Below, one piece after another: positions 27,297 to 37,031 of a DNA stretch of 64,000 nucleotides; position 1 is the stretch's first letter; each line of letters begins with the position of its first letter. Made by a program: the position numbers and the translations under genes. The notes beneath the pieces are model-generated. The model worked only from the letters and a program-made list of their open reading frames with translations. It searched no databases and had not been told where the DNA came from. The DNA comes from Eremothecium cymbalariae DBVPG#7215 (taxonomy: Eukaryota > Ascomycota > Saccharomycetes > Saccharomycetales > Saccharomycetaceae): the NCBI RefSeq assembly GCF_000235365.1, contig NC_016450.1, positions 186,001-250,000 of the forward strand. Reading direction: 5' to 3'.

Positions 27297-30182
27297 ATGG
27301 CGGCCGAAATTCCGTTAGTGAATGGTACAAACAGTTTTTGTGTAACGGCATACTCGAAGCAACGGTATGAGCAGAGTATCTCGTTTTATTCTAATTTGCT
27401 ACTCATGGAACTAGCTTCCAGGGGTGAAAGTAGCACGATTTTGACTAATTATGCGTTATCCGTTGAAATAGTGTATAATGAGGATGCTGTGCGTGATGAA
27501 GAGACGAAGGCGTTGTATAAAGAATTAAGCGAGGCGGTAACAACGGTTGATTGGAGGGCAAAGTCGCCTTCAATAGTGCTCTCTACTGTGGATACAATGA
27601 GGGTAAGGAAGCAGTTGGATTTATGTCAGTTGTATCCTACGGAGCTAAATCCGATGGAGGTGTATACTTTGGATCCTCAAGGTAATGTGATTGGGTTTAT
27701 TAAGACTAAGAACGCGATTTCAACGATGCCTAGTGGACCGAACATGAAGGTGTTGATGAGCAAAAGTCGCCTTGGTTCGAAGCCAATGTCGTCGGTGGCG
27801 TCTTCTACAGATTTGAGGTCTGGGGTGTTAGATACAAGTGAGACTTATCCTTCACTGCCTAGGAAAATAGGCGATAAACCTGGCAAGGCGATTGCTGTGA
27901 TGACATCCGGTGGAGATTCTCCGGGAATGAATGCCAATGTGCGTGCTATTGTTAGAACAGCTATCTTTAAGGGATGTCGTGCGTTTACCGTTATGGAGGG
28001 ATATGAGGGGTTAGTGCGTGGAGGTCCTAAGTATATTAAGGAATGCACATGGGAGGATGTGAGGGGCTGGTCAACTGAAGGTGGAACGAATATTGGTACT
28101 GCACGTTGTATGGCGTTCCGGGAGCGCGCGGGTAGATTGCTTGGCGCTCAGCATTTGATTGAGGCAGGTGTTGATGCTTTAATTGTTTGCGGTGGTGACG
28201 GTTCATTGACAGGTGCAGACCTTTTCAGATCAGAATGGCCGTCCTTAATTAAGGAATTGTTGGCACAGGGGAAGATCAGTGAAGAGCAAGTTAAGAAGTA
28301 TCAACATTTGAACATCTGTGGTACTGTTGGTTCTATAGATAATGATATGTCCACCACGGACGCTACAATCGGTGCTTATTCTTCATTGGATCGTATTTGC
28401 AAGGCCATTGATTATATTGAGGCGACAGCTAATTCTCACTCTAGAGCTTTCGTTGTTGAAGTCATGGGTAGAAATTGTGGTTGGTTGGCGCTTATGGCTG
28501 GTATTGCTACCTCTGCTGATTATATTTTGATTCCAGAAAAGCCTGCCTCGTCGCGTGAATGGCAAGATCAAATGTGCGATGTGGTTAGCAAACACAGATC
28601 TCGTGGCAAGAGGACAACTATCGTAATCGTAGCTGAGGGTGCTATTGCTGCTGATCTCACTCCAGTTTCGCCAAAGGATGTACACAAGGTGCTGGTAGAA
28701 AGATTGGGCTTGGATACAAGAATCACAACGTTAGGCCACGTTCAAAGAGGTGGTACTGCTGTCGCGTTTGATCGTATATTAGCCACTTTGCAGGGTGTTG
28801 AAGCTGTAAATGCTGTACTAGAGTCTACTCCAAACACACCATCTCCTTTAATTGCTATCAATGAAAACCAAATTACCAGAAAGCCATTAAGGGAGTCAGT
28901 TGCTTTGACTAAGTCAGTTGCTGATGCAATCAAGACCAAAGATTTTAAGAAAGCAATGGAGTTGAGAGATTCTGAATTCGTTGAACACTTGAACAATTTT
29001 ATGGCTATCAATTCGGCAGATCATAACCCTCCTAAGTTAGATGCAGACCAAGCGTTGAAAATTGCCGTAGTAAATGTTGGTGCTCCTGCAGGTGGTATAA
29101 ACTCCGTTGTTTACTCCATGGCTGCCTACTGTATGTCTCAAGGCCATATTCCTTATGCTATCTACAACGGGTGGACAGGATTGGCAAGACATGAGTCTGT
29201 TCGTACCTTAAATTGGAAAGATATGCTAGGCTGGCAGTCTCGTGGAGGTTCTGAGTTGGGTACCAATAGAGCTACCCCTGAAGATTCTGATATAGGTATG
29301 ATTGCGTACTATTTCCAAAAATACAAGTTTGATGGTTTGATTATTGTAGGCGGATTTGAAGCGTTCATTTCCCTCAATGAGTTGGAAAAGGCTAGAGACA
29401 GTTATCCGGCCTTCAGAATTCCAATGGTTTTAATTCCTGCAACTCTTTCCAATAATGTTCCTGGCACCGAGTATTCATTGGGTTCTGACACAGCTTTAAA
29501 CGCATTAATGCAGTACTGTGATGTAGTCAAGCAGTCTGCCGCTTCTACCCGAGGCAGAGCGTTTGTCGTTGATGTCCAAGGTGGTAATTCTGGCTATTTA
29601 GCCACCCAAGCTGCCCTCGCGGTCGGTGCTCAAATATCCTACGTTCCAGAAGAAGGTATTTCATTGGAGCAATTATCTCAGGATATCGAAACTCTACGGG
29701 AATCCTTTGATAGAGCCCACGGCAGAGGTAAATTTGGTAAGTTGATCCTGAAGTCCACCAATGCCTCTAAGGTGTTCACCACCAAAACCTTGGCTGATGT
29801 CATCACTGCTGAGGCGAATGGCCATTTTGACGCAAAACCTGCCGTTCCAGGTCATGTTCAACAGGGTGGATTGCCATCACCAATAGACAGAACGAGAGGT
29901 ACCAGGTTAGCCATCAGAGCAGTGGGTTTCATCGAATCTCGTCAACACATCATGAAAACTAAAAAATTCGATGAAGACAACTTCGACGTAAATGATAAAA
30001 CTATTTCCGAAACAGCTGCAGTTTTAGGTATTAAGGGATCCCATATCAGGTTTACTTCTGTTAGACATTTGTTTGACACTGAGACCGAATTTTCTAAGAG
30101 AATGCCAAAGTCAATCCACTGGGAAGGTACTAGGGCTATCGCAGACCACTTAGAAGGTAGAAAGAAAGTCGCAGCATCATGA
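27297..30182 (+). CDS. PFK2: 6-phosphofructokinase beta subunit
   Basis: The product has 961 residues (959 in S. cerevisiae Pfk2). Phosphofructokinase turns fructose 6-phosphate into fructose 1,6-bisphosphate and works as an alpha4-beta4 octamer. The first 190 residues form the N-terminal glyoxalase-like region of yeast subunits. Then come two fused bacterial-type PFK halves: the N-half with TSGGDSPGMN (about residue 204), GGDGSLTGA, TVGSIDNDM and MGRNCGW; the C-half with NVGAPAGGINS, NGWTGLARHE, GGFEAF and VQQGGLPSPIDRTR, largely regulatory. Position beside INP1 matches YMR205C/YMR204C, which supports beta (PFK2) rather than alpha (PFK1, a different chromosome). It is unusually close to consensus throughout and shows no breaks. 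Confidence 0.96.
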   Translation: MAAEIPLVNGTNSFCVTAYSKQRYEQSISFYSNLLLMELASRGESSTILTNYALSVEIVYNEDAVRDEETKALYKELSEAVTTVDWRAKSPSIVLSTVDTMRVRKQLDLCQLYPTELNPMEVYTLDPQGNVIGFIKTKNAISTMPSGPNMKVLMSKSRLGSKPMSSVASSTDLRSGVLDTSETYPSLPRKIGDKPGKAIAVMTSGGDSPGMNANVRAIVRTAIFKGCRAFTVMEGYEGLVRGGPKYIKECTWEDVRGWSTEGGTNIGTARCMAFRERAGRLLGAQHLIEAGVDALIVCGGDGSLTGADLFRSEWPSLIKELLAQGKISEEQVKKYQHLNICGTVGSIDNDMSTTDATIGAYSSLDRICKAIDYIEATANSHSRAFVVEVMGRNCGWLALMAGIATSADYILIPEKPASSREWQDQMCDVVSKHRSRGKRTTIVIVAEGAIAADLTPVSPKDVHKVLVERLGLDTRITTLGHVQRGGTAVAFDRILATLQGVEAVNAVLESTPNTPSPLIAINENQITRKPLRESVALTKSVADAIKTKDFKKAMELRDSEFVEHLNNFMAINSADHNPPKLDADQALKIAVVNVGAPAGGINSVVYSMAAYCMSQGHIPYAIYNGWTGLARHESVRTLNWKDMLGWQSRGGSELGTNRATPEDSDIGMIAYYFQKYKFDGLIIVGGFEAFISLNELEKARDSYPAFRIPMVLIPATLSNNVPGTEYSLGSDTALNALMQYCDVVKQSAASTRGRAFVVDVQGGNSGYLATQAALAVGAQISYVPEEGISLEQLSQDIETLRESFDRAHGRGKFGKLILKSTNASKVFTTKTLADVITAEANGHFDAKPAVPGHVQQGGLPSPIDRTRGTRLAIRAVGFIESRQHIMKTKKFDEDNFDVNDKTISETAAVLGIKGSHIRFTSVRHLFDTETEFSKRMPKSIHWEGTRAIADHLEGRKKVAAS

Positions 30183-30637
30183 AATACATCTTGGAATCTA
30201 TCTAATATTAATATCCCCTTTGCTTCGGTTCTTTAACTACAGCTGTATCGCTCCAGATACCATGATGACAATGACAAGTACAAGATAAGTCTTTAAATAG
30301 TACCACACCTTATGTATAATCTGATCTTATTATATGATAAACTGTTTCTAATGTATTGCAGCTTTCTTTGTGCAAAGCAATCCAGTAAATTCGAACGTAA
30401 CTTCACCACATTGCAATTTCAAGCGTAGATGTTTCATTGGTTTCATTCATCATCATCACATTTTGATTTCCGATACCACCAAGAACGGAAATACAAAATT
30501 TCAGACAGGATATATTCTCACCAAAACACGCGGAAGAGGTGTTAATAATAAGGTTTAGAAGTACATATACGGTATCTCAGTTCCCTTAAACGTCAAATTG
30601 GGACAGGTCAAGTGGAGTTTTGAAGACTATACATATA
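30183..30637. promoter_or_regulatory. Intergenic between PFK2 and INP1
   Basis: This 455-bp region contains the PFK2 3' end and the INP1 promoter, both on the + strand. It is AT-rich and contains one TGTTTCA motif near 30429. Nothing else seen. Confidence 0.5.
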
Positions 30638-31777
30638 ATGTCCAATGGTGTTACAAAAGTGATGGTAGAGAATACGTCATCAGGTTCTAAAAGTAAAATG
30701 CCTAAAATACGGCAGTCACCATTCAAAACAATACGAAATAGCTTTTTGATGAAGAAAAATGGGCTTAGTAACACCTTGAATAGGAGTAGTCATACTCCAA
30801 AGGTGAGTGGGAGTAAAGATAACAATGAAGGTGGTGGTCAGGAATCACACTCGGGCTCTATATACGGGGGTTGCAGTTCTCCGGCTGATTATCGAAATAT
30901 TAAGAAGAATCGTTCTGTTTCTACCGAACGTGTAACTTTGTTTAAGTATGACCATGTTAAAGTGACTAGTTACCAGTCTCCATTGCCTAGTTTGTATGAA
31001 AGAACGAGTACGGCGAGAACTACTGAGGATATTCATGGCCGTAAAGCAACGGTACTTGAGGCAAAAGGGCCTCTAGAGATATATCAATTGGTGGCGCCAA
31101 TGACCGCACAATCATCTCAAAAGGTCACGTATTTGTGCCTTGGAAGGAAGGAGCAAATCATAAGACCGATTCTACCGAAACTAAAAATCAATATGTTAAA
31201 CAGTGAAGGTTACCAGTTTTCAGTGCTGTCCTTCAATCCAGAAAACTGGTGGAAAGTGGAATTCCTTGAATCCACTGGGGATGATTCTGTGGTTCCATAC
31301 ACTGTTATTTCGGCATTTGAAAATGCAGTTAAAAATATCTGTCAATTCTTTAACAAATCAGCTCGTCAGATAAAGGATTTTGAAACGGAGAACGACGACT
31401 TAGAATATTTATTGTACATTGATAGCAAAGATAAGGATGGTGGTCATGATGAGGTAACACTAGACAGAGACAATTCTACCGATGATACGAGTGTGCTAAA
31501 TACAGCCACTACATCTGAGATGATCAATGACGCATTTAAAAGGGCCATGGAAAATATACTACCGAATAACCCAGTTCAGAGACTGGATCTTCAGAAATTT
31601 AGAAAATTTGGCTCACATAATGAACTTGCGGACACCTTAGTGACTGATACATACGAGAAGCACCGGAGCCGTGCTCTCAGCGTTCCTTATGAACTTCCAC
31701 TATGGAACAAACGTTCAAATGACTCTACTTTAGTTAGCTGGATGGACATTGAATATGATGACATTATAAAGGAATAG
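30638..31777 (+). CDS. INP1: Inp1, peroxisome inheritance protein
   Basis: From the ATG at 30638 the product has 379 residues (420 in S. cerevisiae). Inp1 tethers peroxisomes to the mother-cell cortex, binding Pex3. The N-terminal third is basic and Ser-rich. A PH-like core around residues 140-230 has the recognisable run GPLEIYQLV, VTYLCLGRKEQIIRPILPKL and WWKVEFL. The C-terminal part is acidic, then ends in a short basic/Leu segment. It follows PFK2 on the same strand, exactly as YMR204C follows YMR205C. I rely on both the domain pattern and this position. Confidence 0.85.
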   Translation: MSNGVTKVMVENTSSGSKSKMPKIRQSPFKTIRNSFLMKKNGLSNTLNRSSHTPKVSGSKDNNEGGGQESHSGSIYGGCSSPADYRNIKKNRSVSTERVTLFKYDHVKVTSYQSPLPSLYERTSTARTTEDIHGRKATVLEAKGPLEIYQLVAPMTAQSSQKVTYLCLGRKEQIIRPILPKLKINMLNSEGYQFSVLSFNPENWWKVEFLESTGDDSVVPYTVISAFENAVKNICQFFNKSARQIKDFETENDDLEYLLYIDSKDKDGGHDEVTLDRDNSTDDTSVLNTATTSEMINDAFKRAMENILPNNPVQRLDLQKFRKFGSHNELADTLVTDTYEKHRSRALSVPYELPLWNKRSNDSTLVSWMDIEYDDIIKE

Positions 31778-32011
31778 GCATATCTTCGATGCAGGCATCA
31801 AACTATGAACTTTCCTCAATTTAATTTATTTTTTTACAAGTGGCCTTGATAACTCAATAATACTGTTGGGTCTATATGCGAATATATCCTCTTTACCTAA
31901 ATACAGGTGTCGCTTCTGATATATCTCTTTCTTTTTTTCACTTTTATTATAGACTATAAACAAGAGTGTATGTTCTTTAAAGTAAGTAATCGCTGACATT
32001 AAATAGGCACC

Positions 32012-33178
32012 TTAAGATGGCGGAGCCTGCAATGGGTTACCATTAGCATCCAATCCCTGTTGCATCATCAAAAGTTCTTCACTACCAGCTGTTTCAAATT
32101 GCAAACCACAGCCCAATTTGGATTCATTCTTAAATTGGTCCATTTCGCCACAGAATAAAATGGATAATGTTGGCAAGATCTTTCTTTCTAGGAAACAGCC
32201 CACTCTGCCATCAGAGCTGATAGAGCCACGGAAAACGGACTGTCTGTATTCATATTTGGCACCAATGGTGGTAGCACCCTCGATTGTTGGTTGAATTCCA
32301 ATTGGTTGGCCAATTAAAGGGTCCATTATAGGGACCATAGAAGCCTGTAAGGTGGACTCGATACCAGCTTCCACGTTTGATGCAACTTTTCTCCAAAAGG
32401 AAGCCGTTAAAGCACCATTAGCTTGAAGTTGCCCAGAAAAGATCCAATCTTGCTTAGGAGAAACATAACGAGTAGCATACGAAACAGCTGCGTCTGCTGG
32501 CATGGAATTTTGACCTCTTGAATACACAGCTTCGATACCTATGGCCAGATTACTCGTAATACTCTGTAAAAGCGAACCAACAGCAACACCGGAAAACACA
32601 CCCTTCGAAGATATAGAAGGATTCAACGCCTTGAAGTTCAAAGAGAAATCAGAACCTTGGAAATCCTGCTCGATCTGACACATACTAGGTTGGCCCTGAG
32701 AAACCTGTAGGGTTACTTTTGAAACATTGTTGGTGTCCCAACCATAGTGGAATCGACCAGACAATGAAAGATCATTGTCAACATTTCCCTGCATAAACAA
32801 ATTGTCATTAGCAAACAAAGCGGAAAAAGCATAATTTGGAAGCACCTCAGAGCCCATAGAGAATGTATGAGACGTTTGGAAGGCAGGATTCAACGAAAAA
32901 GCCTTGTTTAAGTCCGCTCTAAGACCAGTGAAGAAATACTGCGTCAAAAACACATCACGAGCCACCTCCTTATTCAAATTCTCAATTGTCCCCGGATTCA
33001 CCAACGAAAGAGTTTGCCTATGAGAATGGATATTGTTGTATACAGAAATCAAATAAGAAGAAATAGGATTGGAAGACCAGAAGGACTCACCATGTCCCTC
33101 TGGGTTGATTGGAGAGATACCTGGAAGTGGAGAAATCTTTGAAAAGTCGCCCAGTGATAATGGATTATTGGATGTCAT
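32012..33178 (-). CDS. TOM40: Tom40, protein-import channel of the mitochondrial outer membrane
   Basis: The product has 388 residues (387 in S. cerevisiae). Tom40 is the 19-strand beta-barrel through which nearly all mitochondrial precursors enter. The N-terminus carries the conserved region around NPISSYLISVYNNIHSHRQ and LVNPGTIENLNKEV; the rest is alternating beta-strand sequence. The C-terminal beta-signal that directs sorting by the SAM complex is visible as KLGCGLQFE near residue 360. It is convergent with INP1. A perfect AGTCACGTGACT palindrome lies about 180 bp upstream of its start, the same motif seen twice upstream of TIM23. Confidence 0.97.
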   Translation of the reverse strand: MTSNNPLSLGDFSKISPLPGISPINPEGHGESFWSSNPISSYLISVYNNIHSHRQTLSLVNPGTIENLNKEVARDVFLTQYFFTGLRADLNKAFSLNPAFQTSHTFSMGSEVLPNYAFSALFANDNLFMQGNVDNDLSLSGRFHYGWDTNNVSKVTLQVSQGQPSMCQIEQDFQGSDFSLNFKALNPSISSKGVFSGVAVGSLLQSITSNLAIGIEAVYSRGQNSMPADAAVSYATRYVSPKQDWIFSGQLQANGALTASFWRKVASNVEAGIESTLQASMVPIMDPLIGQPIGIQPTIEGATTIGAKYEYRQSVFRGSISSDGRVGCFLERKILPTLSILFCGEMDQFKNESKLGCGLQFETAGSEELLMMQQGLDANGNPLQAPPS

Positions 33179-33504
33179 TGTAACCGAATGGAGGACGGAA
33201 GGGGGGTGGAGGGAGAGGGGAATAGATCTAGCAACTGAAAAGCTAAGGAGAGCACACTATCTATGTTACAAAGTGCTTTTTATGTCGATCTAGTGCTGAA
33301 TTTTAACAAAAAATCTCTACGAACAGAAATATAAGAACATCACGAAAATTTTTCACGTAGTCACGTGACTGTTAATTGGAGCCCCAACCAGAGGCCACCT
33401 CGTTGAAGCTGAGCGAAAGGAGGTCTTGAATGGAGGCGAAAGCACTTGGGAGGGGCTTTCATAGCTGTATATTTGTTGTATGTAACTCTGCTGTATAATA
33501 TATT
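33179..33504. promoter_or_regulatory. TOM40 upstream region with Cbf1-type palindrome
   Basis: This 326-bp region lies between the TOM40 start and the MED9 3' end, both on the - strand. The 12-bp palindrome AGTCACGTGACT is at 33359-33370. The rest is unremarkable. Confidence 0.6.
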
Positions 33505-33867
33505 TCATCGTATCATGGCTCTAATGCGTTCACCGAGCTGTTTGTGAACGAGCTTTTTGGTTTCTATCTCCTGCTGCTTCTGCTCGACGACCTGAGGCCA
33601 ATCTTCGTAAGGTCTGGAGAGCAGTTCGATGCAGTGAGGGTCTTCTCTGAGGTAGCTTTTGCACAGTTTTATGCGATGTCTGATGCTTGAGGTTGCTGTT
33701 TCAAGGGAGTTGCCACCGCTCTTGGAATCCTCCTTAAATTGGTGGAGCGCATAAAAGATCTGGGGGATGAATTCCGGTTGTTGGGAGGTGTTTTTGGTGA
33801 GCGTAGCATATACCTGATTTAGAGTCTGGTTGTTGAGAGTGCGGTCACTTGCAGGTGGCTCAGACAT
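33505..33867 (-). CDS. CSE2: Med9/Cse2, Mediator middle-module subunit
   Basis: The product has 120 residues (149 in S. cerevisiae, so shorter at the N-terminus). Med9 is part of the Mediator middle module that bridges activators and RNA polymerase II. The diagnostic stretch EFIPQIFYALHQ followed by SIRHRIKLCKSYL (about residues 37-80) aligns well with the S. cerevisiae protein; after it comes a Gln/Glu-rich helix that could form a coiled coil with Med4/Med7 partners. In S. cerevisiae CSE2 (YNR010W) lies between PRP2 and NRM1; here it sits between TOM40 and ERG2, consistent with an unsplit ancestral order. Confidence 0.93.
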   Translation of the reverse strand: MSEPPASDRTLNNQTLNQVYATLTKNTSQQPEFIPQIFYALHQFKEDSKSGGNSLETATSSIRHRIKLCKSYLREDPHCIELLSRPYEDWPQVVEQKQQEIETKKLVHKQLGERIRAMIR

Positions 33868-34234
33868 GTCGTGAATGCGATTATTTGTTGGTTTAATGCT
33901 GCGGCTGGCGTTTGAAGTGGAGGAGTGTTAGGTTCGGATCTTAGATACGACGAAATATGCAGAGGCTCCAAGTACAGTAAAGGGGAGCAGGATGGAATGC
34001 ACAAGTGCAGAGGAAAAGGTTTATAGGAATCCTGTGAAATTAAAGTTGCGTTTCTAAGTGTATAAACTATTTAACTTAACTGGTATTACGAAAGAGGGCC
34101 AATTTGCATTTAAGCAGCAGATTCTATGTTGAGAGGGAGGCAAGATGAGAGAGGATTTAGAAATGTGGAGTGCGTCATATGCATTCACAGTAGGCAAGCG
34201 GAATGCATCTCAAAGAACAACCAATGGCTACATT
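33868..34234. other. Intergenic upstream of MED9
   Basis: This 367-bp region lies between the ERG2 3' end and the MED9 start. No motif or gene recognised. Confidence 0.4.
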
Positions 34235-34906
34235 TCAGAATTTGTTGTTCCAGATAATATTTCCGATCATATTTTTTGCAGACAACACAACACTTCGATA
34301 CAATGTATAGAAGTCCAGGGTACTACAAAAAGTATCGAGGAAACCGAATGGCAGCATGCAAGGAATCCAACCTTGAGCCAATTCGAGAGCAAAACTGCCA
34401 CTGGACATACTATACTGTTTGGCATGCCCACGAGGTAGGTGATGGGTCATGCCTGGGGTGTAAACTTCAGGGACAGTAGCATTTGGGAATGACGCAAGTT
34501 GTTCTCCGTGTAGAATAGTAAAATAGTCATCTGCAAAGTGTACGCCGCTATGGCCTTCAGTGCCAACCGCGGTACCAAATAAAATCAGATACTCGCTAAT
34601 AGAAGCATGAAGAATCAACATCTGGCCCATTGCACCTCCAGCATTATTGAAAACCCAATCATCATCTGAGTATGGGTTGATGTACTGTTCGCCATAATGA
34701 GCTGCAAGCTCGTTCCTGAGGTCAATCAACATCGGTTTAGCATCCGTGATGGCCGAGCCATAACTATGTCTCGAAATAACAGTATTGCATATCTTATTCA
34801 AAGTCAAAGGATCAAAAACATAACGTTTGGGCATCCAATGATCCAATGCTTGGTTCATTAGGTAACCCAATAGCACAACGAAAGCAGCTATTCCTATGTA
34901 ACGCAT
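34235..34906 (-). CDS. ERG2: C-8 sterol isomerase
   Basis: The product has 223 residues (222 in S. cerevisiae). Erg2 converts fecosterol to episterol, moving the double bond from C8 to C7 in ergosterol synthesis in the ER membrane; the family includes the mammalian sigma-1 receptor. A single N-terminal hydrophobic anchor (about residues 5-24) is followed by the cupin-like domain: NNAGGAMGQM, EYLILFGTAVGTEGHSGVH, HLPRGHAKQY and the C-terminal amphipathic membrane-associated segment. Conserved Glu/His residues of the active site are present. No SRE-type (TCGTATA) site was found upstream. Confidence 0.97.
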   Translation of the reverse strand: MRYIGIAAFVVLLGYLMNQALDHWMPKRYVFDPLTLNKICNTVISRHSYGSAITDAKPMLIDLRNELAAHYGEQYINPYSDDDWVFNNAGGAMGQMLILHASISEYLILFGTAVGTEGHSGVHFADDYFTILHGEQLASFPNATVPEVYTPGMTHHLPRGHAKQYSMSSGSFALELAQGWIPCMLPFGFLDTFCSTLDFYTLYRSVVLSAKNMIGNIIWNNKF

Positions 34907-35464
34907 TCCTGGAGTGAGCCAATCTTGGTTGTGGAATATTCAACAATCTACAAACTGTAAAAAGAGATTAAAGTAGTTCAACTCAAGGTTAAATGCGAGC
35001 TTTGGACCCTGGCGATAAGTGTTCCTGTTGTCTTATATTCAGACGGGTGTTGAAAATTCTCGCTTCACTGAAAAAAGTGCATCATGTATCTCTATCTTTA
35101 AAAGGATGCGCACAACATCGCAGTGAAAGGAAAGTACAGGGATGCTTCTCGCTTGAAATACGTTTTGATTTGCTATAGATTATATTATACAAGTCAATGC
35201 CTATATTAGCAGGGACGTTGAGTAGTTCTACAGACAAGCTGTGTAGATTTTTGAACTCGTATGTGCATTGAGGAAAGTCTGATTTGCGGAATTTGATGCT
35301 GTATTAGGTAAGATGGAGATGATGGTCTCAATATATGTTCTGCGTGGGTTGGTAGGTACAGTGGTAGTGGTAGGATAAGCAGCAGCCATTCTCGTACGAA
35401 TTAAGGATGCCCTGTGTCTTCTCTGGATAATGGGAACAGGGTGGAGTGGAATACACGAGGGCTT
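34907..35464. promoter_or_regulatory. ERG2 upstream region
   Basis: This 558-bp region lies between the NRM1 3' end and ERG2, both on the - strand. It is AT-rich with a CTCGTACGA palindromic core near 35394. I see no gene. Confidence 0.4.
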
Positions 35465-36130
35465 TTAAAGAACAGGAGTGGCTGTGGGCTTGTTTTTGGA
35501 ATTTACAGATGAACTGGCGCTGAGAAGCTGCAACAGGGATTTAGCTGCCTTCACGGACATCGGGGTGTTGCTTGGCGAGAGACAAGCAGGCTGCTTTTGT
35601 ACAATGGATGCTGATGCAGGTTTCACTGGTGTTCGTAAACTGCAAGAATTGGTAGTGCAAGCCAGCTTTCTTACAGATTTGCCGGCCATATGCCTCTGCT
35701 TTAACTCGCGGAAGTTCAAGTGTGATTGGTTGGTCCGATATTTATAGTAGGCCAATTGCAGACGTGCTTTAATTATTTCCACCTGTTTCTTATAACTGCC
35801 CGGGCATGTCGTGGAAGTGTTCGGCATTATCAACTCATCTGAATCCGTAGGGGTTGCAAGCATCCGCGATGAAGGCTGATAAATCCCATGGCCCCTCTTG
35901 GGGGACTGTGTGAACTGGCCCCCATCCATCGACAACTTCTTGGGAAGGCTCTGTAACGGCGTCTCCGTCTTTCCCCCTCGATTATTATTCTCCACAAGCT
36001 GAACGCGACCCTGCAACACCGGCGAACCACTCCTCTTCCCCACCCCCACCTCCTTCCCACCCGGCTTCTGCACCAGCCGGTTGATCTTAGAGCTACTGAA
36101 CTCTTGCAATGGACTTCTCACGCTTCTCAT
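35465..36130 (-). CDS. NRM1: Nrm1, MBF co-repressor (Whi5/Nrm1 family)
   Basis: From the ATG ending at 36130 the product has 221 residues (249 in S. cerevisiae); the frame also opens seven codons upstream at GTG, which I reject. Nrm1 binds MBF through a GTB motif and switches off G1/S transcription. The GTB region is visible near residues 130-160 (KKQVEIIKARLQLAYYKYRT followed by LNFREL). Near the start, RSPLQEF has a D-box-like RxxL that could serve APC-dependent turnover. Most of the rest is Ser/Pro-rich and low-complexity. A triple TCGCGT array about 580 bp upstream suggests that the gene is itself an MBF target, as in S. cerevisiae. Confidence 0.88.
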   Translation of the reverse strand: MRSVRSPLQEFSSSKINRLVQKPGGKEVGVGKRSGSPVLQGRVQLVENNNRGGKTETPLQSLPKKLSMDGGQFTQSPKRGHGIYQPSSRMLATPTDSDELIMPNTSTTCPGSYKKQVEIIKARLQLAYYKYRTNQSHLNFRELKQRHMAGKSVRKLACTTNSCSLRTPVKPASASIVQKQPACLSPSNTPMSVKAAKSLLQLLSASSSVNSKNKPTATPVL

Positions 36131-37031
36131 AGCCCCTGAAAAACCTAACACTGCTCTGTATCGGTATCTATATCTTCTTCGACCTTATTTCCTAGTTGGC
36201 ACTCGGCTTCGTATTCTTCAACTCTGCCTCTGCCTGCACTCAGCTCCGTTTCAAAACCTACTCTACTACGTTGTTGACTTCTCCTCTTAACCTTAATCTC
36301 AATACAACAAACAAACAATATTATATATGTTATATGTTTCTTAATATATACAATACCAAATCCATCATTCCCCATTACCCACTTTACGTGATTGCCATCC
36401 TGACTGAACTACCACTTTTTTTCCTGCTTTCCTTTCGCCATTCAACGAATCACATCCTCACTTCCCTTTCCCACACCCTACCGTGTACCTACTATTCGAG
36501 ACTATAATCTTATAGTCCTCGCTGCCCTACTGACTAATCTTAGTCCACGCCAATCTAACCACGACCCTGCCTTCTCTGCCTACCCACACTCCTCCCACTG
36601 TTTACCATTTCCTACTTGAAGTGTAACCTCCCTTAACTCTCTGTGTGTTGTTGTTGTTTGTATTCATTGCCTACCGTTTACTTTATTGTGTTACTTGTCG
36701 ATCTCCTGTCGCGTCTCGCGTCTCGCGTTACTCGAGCTGTTTTAGTACTTCTAGACAACGCCAAGAGGTTTCGTAGGATTATGAGAGGAGCGGTGAGGAA
36801 TTGGTTTCTTTTATGGGCATCCTGCGTAGGCATTCATGCATAAGCGGTTGTGGAAGCCAGGAGTGATTCTTGCTTGCGGGTGGGGGGTGCGGGATGCGGG
36901 GATGTGCGTATGTATCGGCGATGATGTATAAGAATATTTAGGTGATGGATGGCTACGGTGAAGTTTAGGAGGATATAGATGGTAAAAGAGATATGTAAAT
37001 CGCAGATAGTAGATAATTAAGGTATGTAGGG
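36131..37031. promoter_or_regulatory. NRM1 upstream region with three Mbp1-type sites
   Basis: This 901-bp region lies between the LRO1 3' end and NRM1, both on the - strand. It contains a pyrimidine-rich half near NRM1 and three TCGCGT units 7 bp apart at 36709-36728. No gene seen. Confidence 0.65.
36709..36728. promoter_or_regulatory. Three tandem ACGCGA (MCB-like) sites, 7-bp period
   Basis: TCGCGT at 36709-36714, 36716-36721 and 36723-36728 (ACGCGA on the NRM1 strand) resembles the Mbp1/Swi4 binding core (MCB ACGCGT; SCB CNCGAAA). Confidence 0.6.

Noticed and set aside
27297..30182. PFK1 (alpha subunit) as identity
   Set aside because: Length, N-terminal region and position between PRP2 and INP1 fit PFK2 better.
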